Shown piece after piece: positions 28,929 through 37,766 of a stretch of 64,000 bases of DNA. Made by a program: the position numbers and the translations under genes. The stretch covers positions 124,001-188,000 of the forward strand of contig CABHOK010000011.1 of the NCBI GenBank assembly GCA_902168205.1, written 5' to 3'. The stretch comes from an uncultured Chitinophaga sp. (GTDB lineage Bacteria > Bacteroidota > Bacteroidia > Cytophagales > Cyclobacteriaceae). The stretch's first letter is position 1; each line of letters opens with the position of its first letter. The notes beneath the pieces are model-generated. The model had not been told where the DNA came from and did no database searches. It worked only from the letters and a program-made list of their open reading frames with translations.

Positions 28929-30110
28929 GTGCACGATCAGCGAAAATATAGCATCCCGGTATATCACCTGGCAATATTGGTATTGCTCTGGCTTGGCATT
29001 CATATACTGCTCGTTCATCAATATGGTTTGCGTAATCTGCATGATGCCGCCAGCTATGTAAGGCGTGCGGATTACCTGCTGATTCATGGAAGTATGGAGG
29101 ATTCACAGGATATTTTTTACGCAGTGCCGGTTGGTCTCATTGCACTTTTTCGATGGCTCTTTCCCGGGCAACTGGTTCCCTTTCTTTTTTTCCAAAGTAT
29201 AGTTTCAGTACTTGCTGCGATAGCTCTATACCGGGCAGGTTCGAAACTATTTAACAACACATTGGCGGGACTGGCCACCGGAGTAATCTTTTTGTCAGGT
29301 TGGGATACGATACAGTGGAACACAACCACCATGACGGAGTCGCTCGCGTGCAGTGTTATTTGTTTTATACTTTATAGGTTAACATGCTTCCGTGGTTCTG
29401 CGAAAGATTATGCGTGGATCATCACGTTACTCATCATCAATTTTTTTACACGGCCTACGGGTATCGTGATCATTGTCGGCACACTCGCGTTTTTGTTGCA
29501 CTACTACCGGCATGATATACGCAGAAACTATAGAGTGATGATGATCGGTATACCATGTCTGCTGATACTCGCATACTGGTCGGCCGACCAGATGTTTACG
29601 CGATGGGATTTTACAGACCAATATCGCAGAGGCAACATCGTTACCTATATGGATGTGATTGAAGGTGGCACACTATATCGCAGTGAAATGCGACTCGATA
29701 CAGCCGGTATAATTCTCACCGGGCAGGAACCATCGGTATGGAAGATTGTAGCATTTGTCATCAACAATCCAGCACACTTTGTAAAAGCTGCTTGTCTCAA
29801 AGTATATTATTTAATGACGGGTATACGTCCGTATTATTCAACACTTCACAATGTTTACATACTGATCTGGCTGGCGCTTATGTATACCTTGTACTACATC
29901 GGGTGGCGCAACACGCCAAAGAGTTCTGTTCGCTTTTTTACAATGGCTGTTGTAATTCTGAATTGCTGTCTCATCGGAATTTCCACAGTGGATTGGGACA
30001 ATCGCTTTTACATTCCCATGCAGCCGGGCATTGTGTTGCTTGCGGGCGGTGGCGTTGCCTATGGCATAGGTCGTTTAAAGACATTCCATGTTTCTGGAAA
30101 TTCGCAATGA
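28929..30110 (+). CDS. Polytopic membrane glycosyltransferase-like protein (GT-C type)
   Basis: A 393-residue integral membrane protein with about ten hydrophobic segments. The first loop after helix 1 carries an Asp in 'NLHDAASYVRRADYLL', like the catalytic loop of lipid-sugar-dependent GT-C transferases (ArnT/PMT relatives); 'NFFTRPTGIVIIVGTLAF' follows later. The start is a GTG (28929). The likely reaction is transfer of a sugar from a polyprenyl phosphate donor at the outer face of the inner membrane, but donor and acceptor are unknown and the assignment rests on topology and the loop. Confidence 0.7.
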   Translation: MHDQRKYSIPVYHLAILVLLWLGIHILLVHQYGLRNLHDAASYVRRADYLLIHGSMEDSQDIFYAVPVGLIALFRWLFPGQLVPFLFFQSIVSVLAAIALYRAGSKLFNNTLAGLATGVIFLSGWDTIQWNTTTMTESLACSVICFILYRLTCFRGSAKDYAWIITLLIINFFTRPTGIVIIVGTLAFLLHYYRHDIRRNYRVMMIGIPCLLILAYWSADQMFTRWDFTDQYRRGNIVTYMDVIEGGTLYRSEMRLDTAGIILTGQEPSVWKIVAFVINNPAHFVKAACLKVYYLMTGIRPYYSTLHNVYILIWLALMYTLYYIGWRNTPKSSVRFFTMAVVILNCCLIGISTVDWDNRFYIPMQPGIVLLAGGGVAYGIGRLKTFHVSGNSQ

Positions 30111-30185
30111 GATGTGGTAATCCAAAACGGAGTGATCTTTGTAAACTTATTACGCGATCATCCGTATATTCAATCCGTAATCGGT

Positions 30186-30211
30186 CGTTCTCTTGTTTTG
30201 TGAGGAGAACG
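30186..30211. repeat. Inverted repeat upstream of WG-repeat gene
   Basis: Arms CGTTCTC (30186-30192) and GAGAACG (30205-30211) with a 12-nt loop, lying between the glycosyltransferase-like gene and the WG-repeat gene. It may be a weak terminator or an operator; no T-run follows on the plus strand. Confidence 0.35.
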
Positions 30212-30245
30212 ATTAAAAAAAAGTAACTCTATAACCCTAATAATC

Positions 30246-31298
30246 ATGAACAGGAAAAAGGTATTTGGTTTTGTCTTGGCGATCCTTCTGATCGGATCGA
30301 GTGCAATGGCGCAACAGTATGTAACGCAGGTTAAGTCGAGCAACAAAAAGTGGGGCTACGTTAACTCGAAAGGTGAGGTAATCATCCAGCCTCAATTTGA
30401 AAAGTGCTATGAATTTTCTGCCGATGGTTACGCTCCCATATACGATACCAAAAACAGACAATATTATTTTATCAATCCGAAAGGAGAGAAGCTGCAAACA
30501 GAAGTTAGCGGTTTTAAACTGATCGATGGTTTCGGAATTGATCTGAAAGGATTTGAGGATGGACTTGTACCGGTGAAGGTTGGCGAGAAATGGGGCTATA
30601 TGAACACGAGTGGCAAGCTTGCTATACTCGCTATATATGATGAGCCCACGGCATTCAGCAGTGGTCACGCTTCTGTAAAAAAAGGTTCAACCTATGTTGT
30701 GCTGAATACAAAAGGAGAAGAAACTCCGGTGGCCGGTGATGTGGTTGATATCAAGGCGTTTTCAGAAAACCTTGCACCCTTCCGCGCAGCCGACAAGAAG
30801 TTTGGATTTATAGGTACAAACGGAAAGGTAGCAATACCGGCACAGTTTGAAAGTGTAGGTTATTTCAAGAATGGACTTGCCTGGGCAAAGACGCTGGATA
30901 AAAAAGTAGGCTATATCAACCCGGCAGGTGAGTGGGTTATCAAACCACAATTTGATGTAGCAAAAGAGTTTGATGCCAAGAGCGGTTTGGCTCGCATCAA
31001 GCAGGGCGATCAGTGGGGGTATGTTTCAAAGACTGGCAGTGTACTGTATGTAAAAGATACTGATCTCTATGGTGATTTCTCCAACGGTCTTGCACAAGGA
31101 CGCAAGAACGCCAAGATCGGTTTCTTCAACAGCAAAGGTGAGTGGGCAATCGAACCACAGTTTGAAGGATCGCGCGATTTTAAAAACGGCTATGCGGCAG
31201 CGAAGAAAAATGATAAATGGGGTATGATCAACACCGAAGGCAAGTGGGTGATCGAACCAACCTTCGAAGCCATTAAAGACATGGAACTGATCAAGTAA
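30246..31298 (+). CDS. Secreted WG-repeat protein
   Basis: A 350-residue protein with a signal peptide ending 'GSSAMAQ' and about seven to eight WG repeats, each roughly 40-45 residues, of the form W/F-G-[YF]-[IMV]-N-x-x-G-[EK]-x-x-I-x-P-x-F (for example 'KWGYVNSKGEVIIQPQFEKC', 'GYINPAGEWVIKPQFD', 'GFFNSKGEWAIEPQFEGS', 'KWGMINTEGKWVIEPTFEA'). These repeats form beta-rich solenoid/propeller-like folds of unknown binding function and are frequent in Bacteroidota. It is monocistronic, with a strong terminator right after it. Confidence 0.9.
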   Translation: MNRKKVFGFVLAILLIGSSAMAQQYVTQVKSSNKKWGYVNSKGEVIIQPQFEKCYEFSADGYAPIYDTKNRQYYFINPKGEKLQTEVSGFKLIDGFGIDLKGFEDGLVPVKVGEKWGYMNTSGKLAILAIYDEPTAFSSGHASVKKGSTYVVLNTKGEETPVAGDVVDIKAFSENLAPFRAADKKFGFIGTNGKVAIPAQFESVGYFKNGLAWAKTLDKKVGYINPAGEWVIKPQFDVAKEFDAKSGLARIKQGDQWGYVSKTGSVLYVKDTDLYGDFSNGLAQGRKNAKIGFFNSKGEWAIEPQFEGSRDFKNGYAAAKKNDKWGMINTEGKWVIEPTFEAIKDMELIK

Positions 31299-31314
31299 AG
31301 AAGATTTTTCCTTT

Positions 31315-31355
31315 AAAAAAAGCCATTCAGCTGCTATGCTGAATGGCTTTTTTTA
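31315..31355 (+). terminator. Strong (bidirectional) intrinsic terminator after WG gene
   Basis: A perfect 11-bp stem (31321-31331 with 31338-31348) with a 6-nt loop, flanked by A-run upstream and T-run downstream, so it would work in both directions. Confidence 0.9.
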
Positions 31356-31669
31356 TGCAGTCGGTTGTAACAGAAATATAGTGCTTTGTCTCGGTAGTGC
31401 ATCGGCTTAAAGATATGCATACCGCTTTGGGTAGGAGTATATATTGAAGATTTATTCGCTATAGTATATCTCTGTGACGCGTTGCGCAAAAGTTGATGAC
31501 AACTTTGCGAAGCTGTTGCATGCGGGAGATTCTTCGCGTGAATCCGAGTGTTTATCGCTAAGCTCGCCCTCGCCTTCAAGATTCCGATTACCCGTGTCGT
31601 TAAGGAGGTATAACAGCCAGATCGTGTTTAACGATCCACTAAAACCATAACCTTATAAATGTTAACGAC
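31356..31669. other. Intergenic region before the DUF3500 gene
   Basis: About 310 bp without a supported gene. An apparent 81-codon minus-strand frame here lacks coding character. A perfect Shine-Dalgarno-like AAGGAGGT (about 31600) is not followed by a usable start and is probably chance. Confidence 0.4.
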
Positions 31670-33289
31670 ATGAGATTGATTGAAAAAACGATGCGAACGC
31701 GAATCGCAGTCCTGATGAGTGTCGCAGCTGTACTGATGTGCCTGTGCATAGTATCAGCCTGCAACGATGATGATGACGATAGTGCGGGCACAGTATCGCC
31801 TGCCATTACGAGCTTTACACCAACCAGTGGAGTAGTGGGTACAACGGTAATTATTACCGGAACAAATTTTAGCACAACGGCTTCTGCCAACACCGTTACG
31901 TTTAACGGTATAGCAGCAACGGTTACAGCAGCAACAGCTACGCAGCTTACCGTTACTGTACCCACCGGTGCCACTACCGGTAAAATTGTAGTAACAGTAA
32001 ATAGTGTGAGCGCTACATCTGCCAGCGACTTTACGGTTACAACAGCATCTACCAGCGCACCGACTATTGCAAGCTTTACACCAACCAGCGGAACGGAGAG
32101 TACTACCGTAACCATTACCGGTACAAATTTCAGTACTACATTAGCCAATAACACAGTTGCCTTTAATGGTACAGCTGCTACAGTAACCGCTGCAACGGCA
32201 ACACAACTTACGGTAACTGTACCTACCGGAGCTACTACCGGTAAAATTACAGTGTCGGTAAATACGAGCAGTACAACAGCAACATCAACCGATGATTTTA
32301 CAGTAACAACTGCAACCACTGCCGATTGCAGTTCTGCTACAACACAAATTGAAAAGATTGTGTGCCTGGCAGAAGCTTTCAAGGCAACACTTACTTCTTC
32401 GCAGATCGCTACGTTACAGATCAGCTTTACAAAAGAGTACGCTATACGCTGGTCTAATTTACCGTGTGGTGTAAGTTGCAGAAATGGTTTAGCATTCAGC
32501 ACGCTTACAGCAACACAATTAGCAGCTGCTAAAGCCGTGATCGCGGCTGCAGCCGGAACTACGACAGATGAAGGCTATAGCGAGTTCTCGCAGATCAATG
32601 CGGCCGATGATGTACTGGGTACCAAGAGTGGTAACTCCAACAGCTATTCATCCGGAAACTATATCATTGCATTTCTCGGAGCCCCCAGCACAACCGGTAC
32701 ATGGATGTTGCAGTTTGGCGGACATCACTATGCACAGAATATTACCTATAGCGGGGGCCAGGTAATTGGTGCTTCACCTTCACATCAAGGTATAGAACCG
32801 AAGTCGTGGACATCGAACAGCACGACATACGCTCCGCTGAAATCGGAACAGGCGGCTATGGCAGCGATGCTGGCCGGATTGACAACAACACAATTATCAA
32901 GTGCTAAATTATCATCTACATTTAGCGATGTAGTATTAGGTCCTGGCTCCGATGGAAAATTCCCGTCAACCAAAGTTGGTCTTGCCGTAAGTACATTAAC
33001 TACAGATCAGAAAGCACTGGTCCTGGCTGCTATGAAACCGTGGTTGCAAGATGTAGACGATGCCACCGGTACATCTTTGCTGGCTACTTACGAAAGTGAG
33101 CTCGACCAGACCTATATAGCCTACTCCGGTAACGCTACATTGGCAAACCATGCTGACTACGTGCGTATTGACGGACCGAGTGTATGGATTGAATTTGTAT
33201 GCCAGAATGGTGTAGTATATACCGAGATACATTATCACGCTATATACCGCGATCATACCCGTGACTACGGAAACAGTTTCACGTTCTGA
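31670..33289 (+). CDS. IPT/TIG-repeat DUF3500 lipoprotein
   Basis: A 539-residue lipoprotein (signal ends CIVSAC, followed by an Asp-rich tether). Two IPT/TIG Ig-like domains (about 43-125 and 133-217) resemble each other closely ('SFTPTSG', 'TVTITGTNFS', 'LTVTVPTGATTGKI'). The DUF3500 domain (about 225-539) contains 'FGGHHYAQNITYSGGQVIG', 'QGIEPKSWTSN' and the terminal 'IHYHAIYRDHTRDYG', with many His residues that could bind metal. DUF3500 function is unknown. The HupE-family gene starts 2 bp after the stop, so they form an operon. The start could also be Met8 (31691). Confidence 0.88.
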   Translation: MRLIEKTMRTRIAVLMSVAAVLMCLCIVSACNDDDDDSAGTVSPAITSFTPTSGVVGTTVIITGTNFSTTASANTVTFNGIAATVTAATATQLTVTVPTGATTGKIVVTVNSVSATSASDFTVTTASTSAPTIASFTPTSGTESTTVTITGTNFSTTLANNTVAFNGTAATVTAATATQLTVTVPTGATTGKITVSVNTSSTTATSTDDFTVTTATTADCSSATTQIEKIVCLAEAFKATLTSSQIATLQISFTKEYAIRWSNLPCGVSCRNGLAFSTLTATQLAAAKAVIAAAAGTTTDEGYSEFSQINAADDVLGTKSGNSNSYSSGNYIIAFLGAPSTTGTWMLQFGGHHYAQNITYSGGQVIGASPSHQGIEPKSWTSNSTTYAPLKSEQAAMAAMLAGLTTTQLSSAKLSSTFSDVVLGPGSDGKFPSTKVGLAVSTLTTDQKALVLAAMKPWLQDVDDATGTSLLATYESELDQTYIAYSGNATLANHADYVRIDGPSVWIEFVCQNGVVYTEIHYHAIYRDHTRDYGNSFTF

Positions 33290-33291
33290 TC

Positions 33292-34629
33292 ATGAAATGC
33301 TTTATATCCTTCCGTTGCGTGAACATGGTCACGCAACGGTTTGGCTACCTGCTGATGCTTGTCCTGGTCATTGTATCCGGCCAGGCATTTGCTCATCCGA
33401 TGCCCAACTCGATGGTGCTGCTCAACCTGCAACCCGATGGTGTGGCGGCCGAACTACAGTTACCGCTCAGTGAGCTTCAGCTTGCCTTCGGAAAAGATGT
33501 TAATCACGATGCCTCAACCCTGGTGGAGCGACTAGGTACAGAACTCAGCACCTATATTCTGGCACACGTGCGAGCAGTGAGTGACGACAATCGCGCATGG
33601 TCTGTTACCATACGCGGTATGAAAGTTACTCCGGTAGAAGAGAGTGCGAGTGGCCCGTACCAGGAACTTTCGGTAAACCTGTGGCTTCAGCCCCCGGCAG
33701 GTGTGAGCAGCAGAGTCTTTACGTTAAACTATGATGTTATCATTCATCAGTTGGTAACACATATAGCCTTAGTATCCATCCGGCAGGATTGGGAGGGAGG
33801 TATATTTACCGAACAACTTCCGGTAGAAGCGGGTGTTATACGACTAGATGTTCGCAGCAATACTATTCCGCCATTAAAGATCGCTCAGACCCATGGCAGT
33901 TACTGGACCGGATTCACCAGTATGGTAAAGCTGGGTATACATCATATAGCAGAAGGCACTGATCATTTACTTTTTGTATTGGTACTTTTGTTATCCGCTC
34001 CGTTGCTGGCACAGCGTGGTAAATGGAATGCATTGGGTGGTACGCGATATACATTGATGCGATTGTTTCATGTTGTTACTGCATTTACCATAGGCCACTC
34101 GGTTACACTACTGGCCGGTGCGTTGGGATGGCTGCGTTTACCTTCCCAACCTGTGGAGATATTGATCGCGTTTTCAATTTTAGTGTCAGCGATTCACGCG
34201 TGGCGACCTATCTTCCCCGGACGTGAGGCCTATATAGCAGCAGGCTTCGGCTTGATTCATGGCCTTGCCTTTGCCGGCACACTTGAAAATCTGGAGTTAA
34301 CCACAACGCCCATGATGTTAAGTATACTGGGCTTTAACATGGGTATAGAATTCATGCAACTGTTTGTAATAGCTGTTACTATACCGTGGCTGATCCTGTT
34401 AAGCAAAACTATATTTTACAAAGGTATACGCATGGCGGGAGCAGTACTGGCAGCCATAGCCGCACTGGGTTGGATGACAGAACGTTTCCTGCAGCAAAGC
34501 AATTTACTTACGCAGACCATTGAACAAATGGCAACCTATAACGCCTGGATTATTGTAGCACTCGCATGCGTTTCGATCGCATGCTATTGGTTTGACAAAC
34601 AGAAAGGGAATATATCTGTACAGAAATAG
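33292..34629 (+). CDS. HupE/UreJ-family membrane protein with periplasmic N-domain
   Basis: A 445-residue protein: signal peptide ('LLMLVLVIVSGQAFAHP'), a periplasmic beta-rich domain (about 35-215), then a polytopic HupE/UreJ_2-type domain with 'KLGIHHIAEGTDHLLFVL', 'HVVTAFTIGHSVTL', 'AAGFGLIHGLAFAGTL' and 'LGFNMGIEFMQL'. The conserved His/Asp/Glu in these helices suggest a metal-ion transporter, as proposed for the nickel-linked HupE family, though the ion here is not known. The start could also be Met12 at 33325. It is tightly linked to the His-rich DUF3500 lipoprotein. Confidence 0.88.
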   Translation: MKCFISFRCVNMVTQRFGYLLMLVLVIVSGQAFAHPMPNSMVLLNLQPDGVAAELQLPLSELQLAFGKDVNHDASTLVERLGTELSTYILAHVRAVSDDNRAWSVTIRGMKVTPVEESASGPYQELSVNLWLQPPAGVSSRVFTLNYDVIIHQLVTHIALVSIRQDWEGGIFTEQLPVEAGVIRLDVRSNTIPPLKIAQTHGSYWTGFTSMVKLGIHHIAEGTDHLLFVLVLLLSAPLLAQRGKWNALGGTRYTLMRLFHVVTAFTIGHSVTLLAGALGWLRLPSQPVEILIAFSILVSAIHAWRPIFPGREAYIAAGFGLIHGLAFAGTLENLELTTTPMMLSILGFNMGIEFMQLFVIAVTIPWLILLSKTIFYKGIRMAGAVLAAIAALGWMTERFLQQSNLLTQTIEQMATYNAWIIVALACVSIACYWFDKQKGNISVQK

Positions 34630-34670
34630 CGAACCATGAAACACATCGGTATGGCATCTGACCTAAAACA

Positions 34671-34709
34671 GAATAGCGCTGCTAAATCTTAGATTCAGCA
34701 GCGCTATTC
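34671..34709. terminator. Long hairpin between convergent genes
   Basis: An 18-bp stem with one mismatch (34671-34688 with 34692-34709) and a 3-nt loop, between the HupE-like and YceI-like genes. No clear T-run, but its position and symmetry suggest a shared terminator. Confidence 0.65.
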
Positions 34710-34737
34710 ATCATAGAACTTAATACGTTATCCGTAA

Positions 34738-35307
34738 TTAGTCTTTAGCAAATTCAGTGTTTGCAGTGATCGTAACTTCATCGCTTACTACTGCAGAAGG
34801 AGTACCAGCACCTACACCAAAGTCAGAACGCTTGATAGTACCGGTAACTTTGAAAGCACCGATCGTTTTCTTCGTGTAAGGGTGTACAGCTGTACCGGTG
34901 AAAGTAGCTTCCAGTGTTACAGGCTTCGTTACACCGTGCAATGTCAGGTTACCAACAAGTGTATAGGTGTTCTTACCTTTTTTCTTGAACGATGTGCTCT
35001 TGAAAGTAATGGTAGGGAATTTTTCAGCATCGAAGAAGTCAGCACCTTTCAGGTGACCGTCACGTTGTTCGTTGTCAGTGTTGATACTGTTTACTTCAGC
35101 AGTCAGTTCGATAACGGCATCAGAGAAATCTTCTTTTGAAGAAGTGATCTTTGCATCGAATGATTTGAAAGAACCTTCTACAGTAGAGATCATCAAGTGC
35201 GTTACACCGAAACCAAGTTTAGAATGTGCTTTGTCTAATGACCATGACTGCGCAAATGCTGATACTGCAAAAGCAAAAGCGATGAAGGATAATGTAAGCT
35301 TTTTCAT
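34738..35307 (-). CDS. YceI-family periplasmic lipocalin-like protein
   Basis: A 189-residue secreted protein with a signal peptide ('IAFAFAVSAFAQ') and a full YceI domain: 'WSLDKAHSKLGFGVTHLMIS', 'GSFKSFDAKI', 'HLKGADFFDAEKFPTITFKS', 'GNLTLHGVTKPVTL', ending 'SDEVTITANTEF'. The fold binds polyisoprenoids or long amphiphiles. It is divergent from an HxlR-type regulator across 370 bp, which may control it. Confidence 0.95.
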   Translation of the reverse strand: MKKLTLSFIAFAFAVSAFAQSWSLDKAHSKLGFGVTHLMISTVEGSFKSFDAKITSSKEDFSDAVIELTAEVNSINTDNEQRDGHLKGADFFDAEKFPTITFKSTSFKKKGKNTYTLVGNLTLHGVTKPVTLEATFTGTAVHPYTKKTIGAFKVTGTIKRSDFGVGAGTPSAVVSDEVTITANTEFAKD

Positions 35308-35677
35308 TTTGATAATTTAATTTTTAGTGAAATTGTGTTTTTTGTTTGTATTGTTAATAAGTGTGCAAGTTAATTGGAATATACAGTCTTCTAATATTCT
35401 TTCAAAGGTGTTGACTTTTACCGAGGTTTAGTCGTTGCAACGGTTCATCATCACTTCATAGTGTGCGTGACATGCAAATTCTTTGCCGATACTATAAATC
35501 ATCTAACTGTTGTTTTGGTTCCATGCTGTCCCTATTTGGGGGAGTTGCAATCCATAAGGTATTTAGTTACTTTTGGATACTCAAAGGTAAATGTATACTG
35601 AATTGCCGTGCAAGAACGTACCTCGCAGTCACTTACTTACTAAAAGGAAACTATAGTTGAAAATCAATGTGTTAGAC
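35308..35677. promoter_or_regulatory. Divergent YceI/HxlR intergenic region with promoter for the regulator
   Basis: On the plus strand, TTG (35545-35547), 20 bp, and an exact -7 element TACTTTTG (35568-35575) form a good Bacteroidota promoter for the HxlR gene with a leader of about 95 nt. On the minus strand TTTG plus 19 bp plus TATATTCC (around 35380-35410) is a weaker candidate for yceI. No operator palindrome was obvious. Confidence 0.5.
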
Positions 35678-36064
35678 ATGAAAAAAAAGTTGGAAGATTA
35701 TGATCTGCACGCCAGTTGCCCGATTCGGAACGTACTGGATCGCTTTGGCGACAAATGGTCTATTCTGGTAATCCTGTTGCTTGGTGAACATAAAACGGCC
35801 ATGCGTTTCAATGAAGTAGCACAAACGATAGGCGATATATCGCAGAAGATGCTGACGGTTACGCTTCGCACACTCGAAGCCGATGGAATGGTAGTACGAA
35901 AGCACTATCCTGAAATTCCGCCACGCGTGGAGTACGAACTTACCGATCTTGGCAAAAGTCTTTTACCGTACATCAATGGCCTGGCACAGTGGGCTGTCAA
36001 GAACTACGATACCATCACCAAGTCGCGTAAGAAGTTTGCTGCCCGCAAGCAACTGGTATCCTGA
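35678..36064 (+). CDS. HxlR-family winged-helix regulator
   Basis: A 128-residue DNA-binding protein with the HxlR hallmark 'CPIRNVLDRFGDKWSILVI' and winged helix through 'MRFNEVAQTIGDISQKMLT' and 'YELTDLGKSL'. The Cys before PIR is the residue that senses oxidants or electrophiles in YodB/HypR/QorR-type members. The ATG at 35678 fits the family start; the frame is open from a TTG seven codons earlier. The divergent yceI gene is the probable target (inference). Confidence 0.9.
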   Translation: MKKKLEDYDLHASCPIRNVLDRFGDKWSILVILLLGEHKTAMRFNEVAQTIGDISQKMLTVTLRTLEADGMVVRKHYPEIPPRVEYELTDLGKSLLPYINGLAQWAVKNYDTITKSRKKFAARKQLVS

Positions 36065-36499
36065 TTACAACATCCCAACTAACTCCGCGATAAAGCTTCG
36101 CGTTGTCAGCATCTGTTAGAAGCAATCGGAAGCACGGCCGAAGAGTATATTTCGAAAACGATCGCGAAGAAAATCAATGCTTATTTTTTAAAGTCATTTG
36201 AAAAAAAATGCATCTTTTATCTCGTTGATATATGTAGCAACGCATTTGAAGTTGAATTACGTTGTTAAAAATCTAGTGCATTTGTAGTATATCATGAACT
36301 GTACTGACATGCAGCAGGTTGCGTATAGCCGTAAAAACTACACGGTCCACGGTCTTCACATGCTATACCTGCAATGGCTATATAGCAGCCGTCATGTAAA
36401 CGTTCTCAGCAGGTCGCAACGGAGTCACCTACCCACCAACAGGTTATTAGATTACTTTTTATAGGTGTATATTTGCAGCCTGGTCTATACGCTTTAAGC
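36065..36499. other. Intergenic region
   Basis: 435 bp without a recognised gene. Near its end is an exact -7-type element TATATTTG (36468-36475), which would start transcription about 18 nt before the ATG at 36500; the -33 partner is weak. Confidence 0.4.
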
Positions 36500-36754
36500 A
36501 TGATGAGTAAAGGCAAAGAGCTTCAATACTCTGTCAATCGTTCATTCGAAAAAATTAAGTTGCTTCTTTCCCGGGACATTCAGATCTCCGGAACAACAGA
36601 TATACTCTGGTCTGTTGCACAGCTTACTACTGCGTGTTATAAAACAAAAGACCATTGCCATGACAATACATTGTCCGATGTGTCCGATCGTGAACTTATC
36701 AAAGTAAATATCAGCATTACCTACTATAGCACCATTGAACAGAAACTCGGATGA
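36500..36754 (+). CDS. Small hypothetical protein coupled to CBS-PAS gene
   Basis: An 84-residue soluble protein of no recognised family, starting MSKGKELQ or one Met earlier. Its stop overlaps the start of the next gene as ATGA, so translation is coupled. That tight junction is the main reason to believe it is real. It could be a partner or regulator of the downstream sensor protein (inference). Confidence 0.55.
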   Translation: MMSKGKELQYSVNRSFEKIKLLLSRDIQISGTTDILWSVAQLTTACYKTKDHCHDNTLSDVSDRELIKVNISITYYSTIEQKLG

Positions 36755-37761
36755 ACATTTCCTTCTTTGTCAGACGAGACTTTCAAACGATCGGAGCCTA
36801 TGAGCACGTCATAGCAATAAAAGATCACCTCATAGAGCATACTGCATTGGTGGTGCAAGACGATGAGCATCATTACCTCGGCATACTTACACCACTCGAT
36901 GTTTTGCAGCGTCCGCGTAATCTTGTAATAGACTGTCTTGCCGAGAAGCCATCCATAACCATGCCTTGTAGTGTAGACGAAGCGTTGCAGATCATGCAGG
37001 CAGAACAGGAAGAAGTATTATCAGTATACCAGGGCGAGCAGTTCGAAGGGCTTGTGTTCAGGAACGATCTTCTTGAATTTGTGCGTACCAAGCGCAGGGA
37101 ACTGGAGCAGGAGGTAACGGAGTATATAGGAGAAATTAAATCCATGCATGTGCAACTCGAACAATCGCGCCAGGTACTGCAGGCTATATTTGACAGTACA
37201 CAATCCTATATCTTTCTCGTAGATCCGCAGTTCAGAATTATCTTCTTTAACAAGAAAGCGCAGGAGGGAAGCCAGAGTATGCACGGACGTGAACTGAAAC
37301 TTGGTGATAGTATATTAGCCTATACAGAATCGGGCAACGATGAAATGGCCTTGCTTACCTTTCATGAAAACTATAACAAAGCTGTTGGTACGAAGCAGAC
37401 CGTTGTTAGCGAGCGCGAGATATACTACCCCAGCATGATGTCATCGTGGATACGATCTGAATATACCCCCGTATATGACAACGGTGTATTGATAGGTGTA
37501 GCGCTTCGTATTGTCGATATAACCGAACGCAAGCGCCACGAAATACAAATTGAAATGCAGACAGAAATATTGCAGCAGATTTCGTGGATGCAATCGCACC
37601 AGACCCGCCAACCTGTTGCTACTATATTAGGACTCCTCAATATCCTGGAAAAGTCATCACTCTCAGACGATAACCGGAAGATCGTAGCCATGTTGGAAGA
37701 CACCGCACTGAAGCTGGATGATGTTATTCGCGACACCGTGATTCGCGCAAACTCTATCTAA
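36751..37761 (+). CDS. CBS-PAS signalling protein with DHp-like helix but no ATPase domain
   Basis: A 336-residue soluble protein. CBS-like pair at about 1-115 ('VIAIKDHLIEHTALVVQDDE', 'MPCSVDEALQIMQAEQEEVL'), a short coiled coil, a PAS domain at about 146-262 ('IFDSTQSYIFLVDPQFRIIF', ending 'ALRIVDITERKRHE'). The C-terminus (about 270-336) looks like a histidine-kinase dimerisation helix with a candidate phospho-His in 'ISWMQSHQTRQPVATILGLL', but the protein stops where the HATPase should begin. It could be a decayed kinase, or a phosphotransfer or dimerisation partner of another kinase. Confidence 0.85.
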   Translation: MNISFFVRRDFQTIGAYEHVIAIKDHLIEHTALVVQDDEHHYLGILTPLDVLQRPRNLVIDCLAEKPSITMPCSVDEALQIMQAEQEEVLSVYQGEQFEGLVFRNDLLEFVRTKRRELEQEVTEYIGEIKSMHVQLEQSRQVLQAIFDSTQSYIFLVDPQFRIIFFNKKAQEGSQSMHGRELKLGDSILAYTESGNDEMALLTFHENYNKAVGTKQTVVSEREIYYPSMMSSWIRSEYTPVYDNGVLIGVALRIVDITERKRHEIQIEMQTEILQQISWMQSHQTRQPVATILGLLNILEKSSLSDDNRKIVAMLEDTALKLDDVIRDTVIRANSI

Positions 37762-37766
37762 AACAT

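Noticed and set aside
31600-31615. Perfect Shine-Dalgarno-like AAGGAGGT
   Set aside because: No start codon with a sensible frame follows within range, the next gene starts about 60 bp later, and the genes in this window do not rely on strong SD sites.
31639-32502. A 287-codon minus-strand frame opposite the IPT repeats
   Set aside because: Val/Ala-rich product with internal repeats that is simply the mirror of the Thr/Ala-rich IPT coding sequence.
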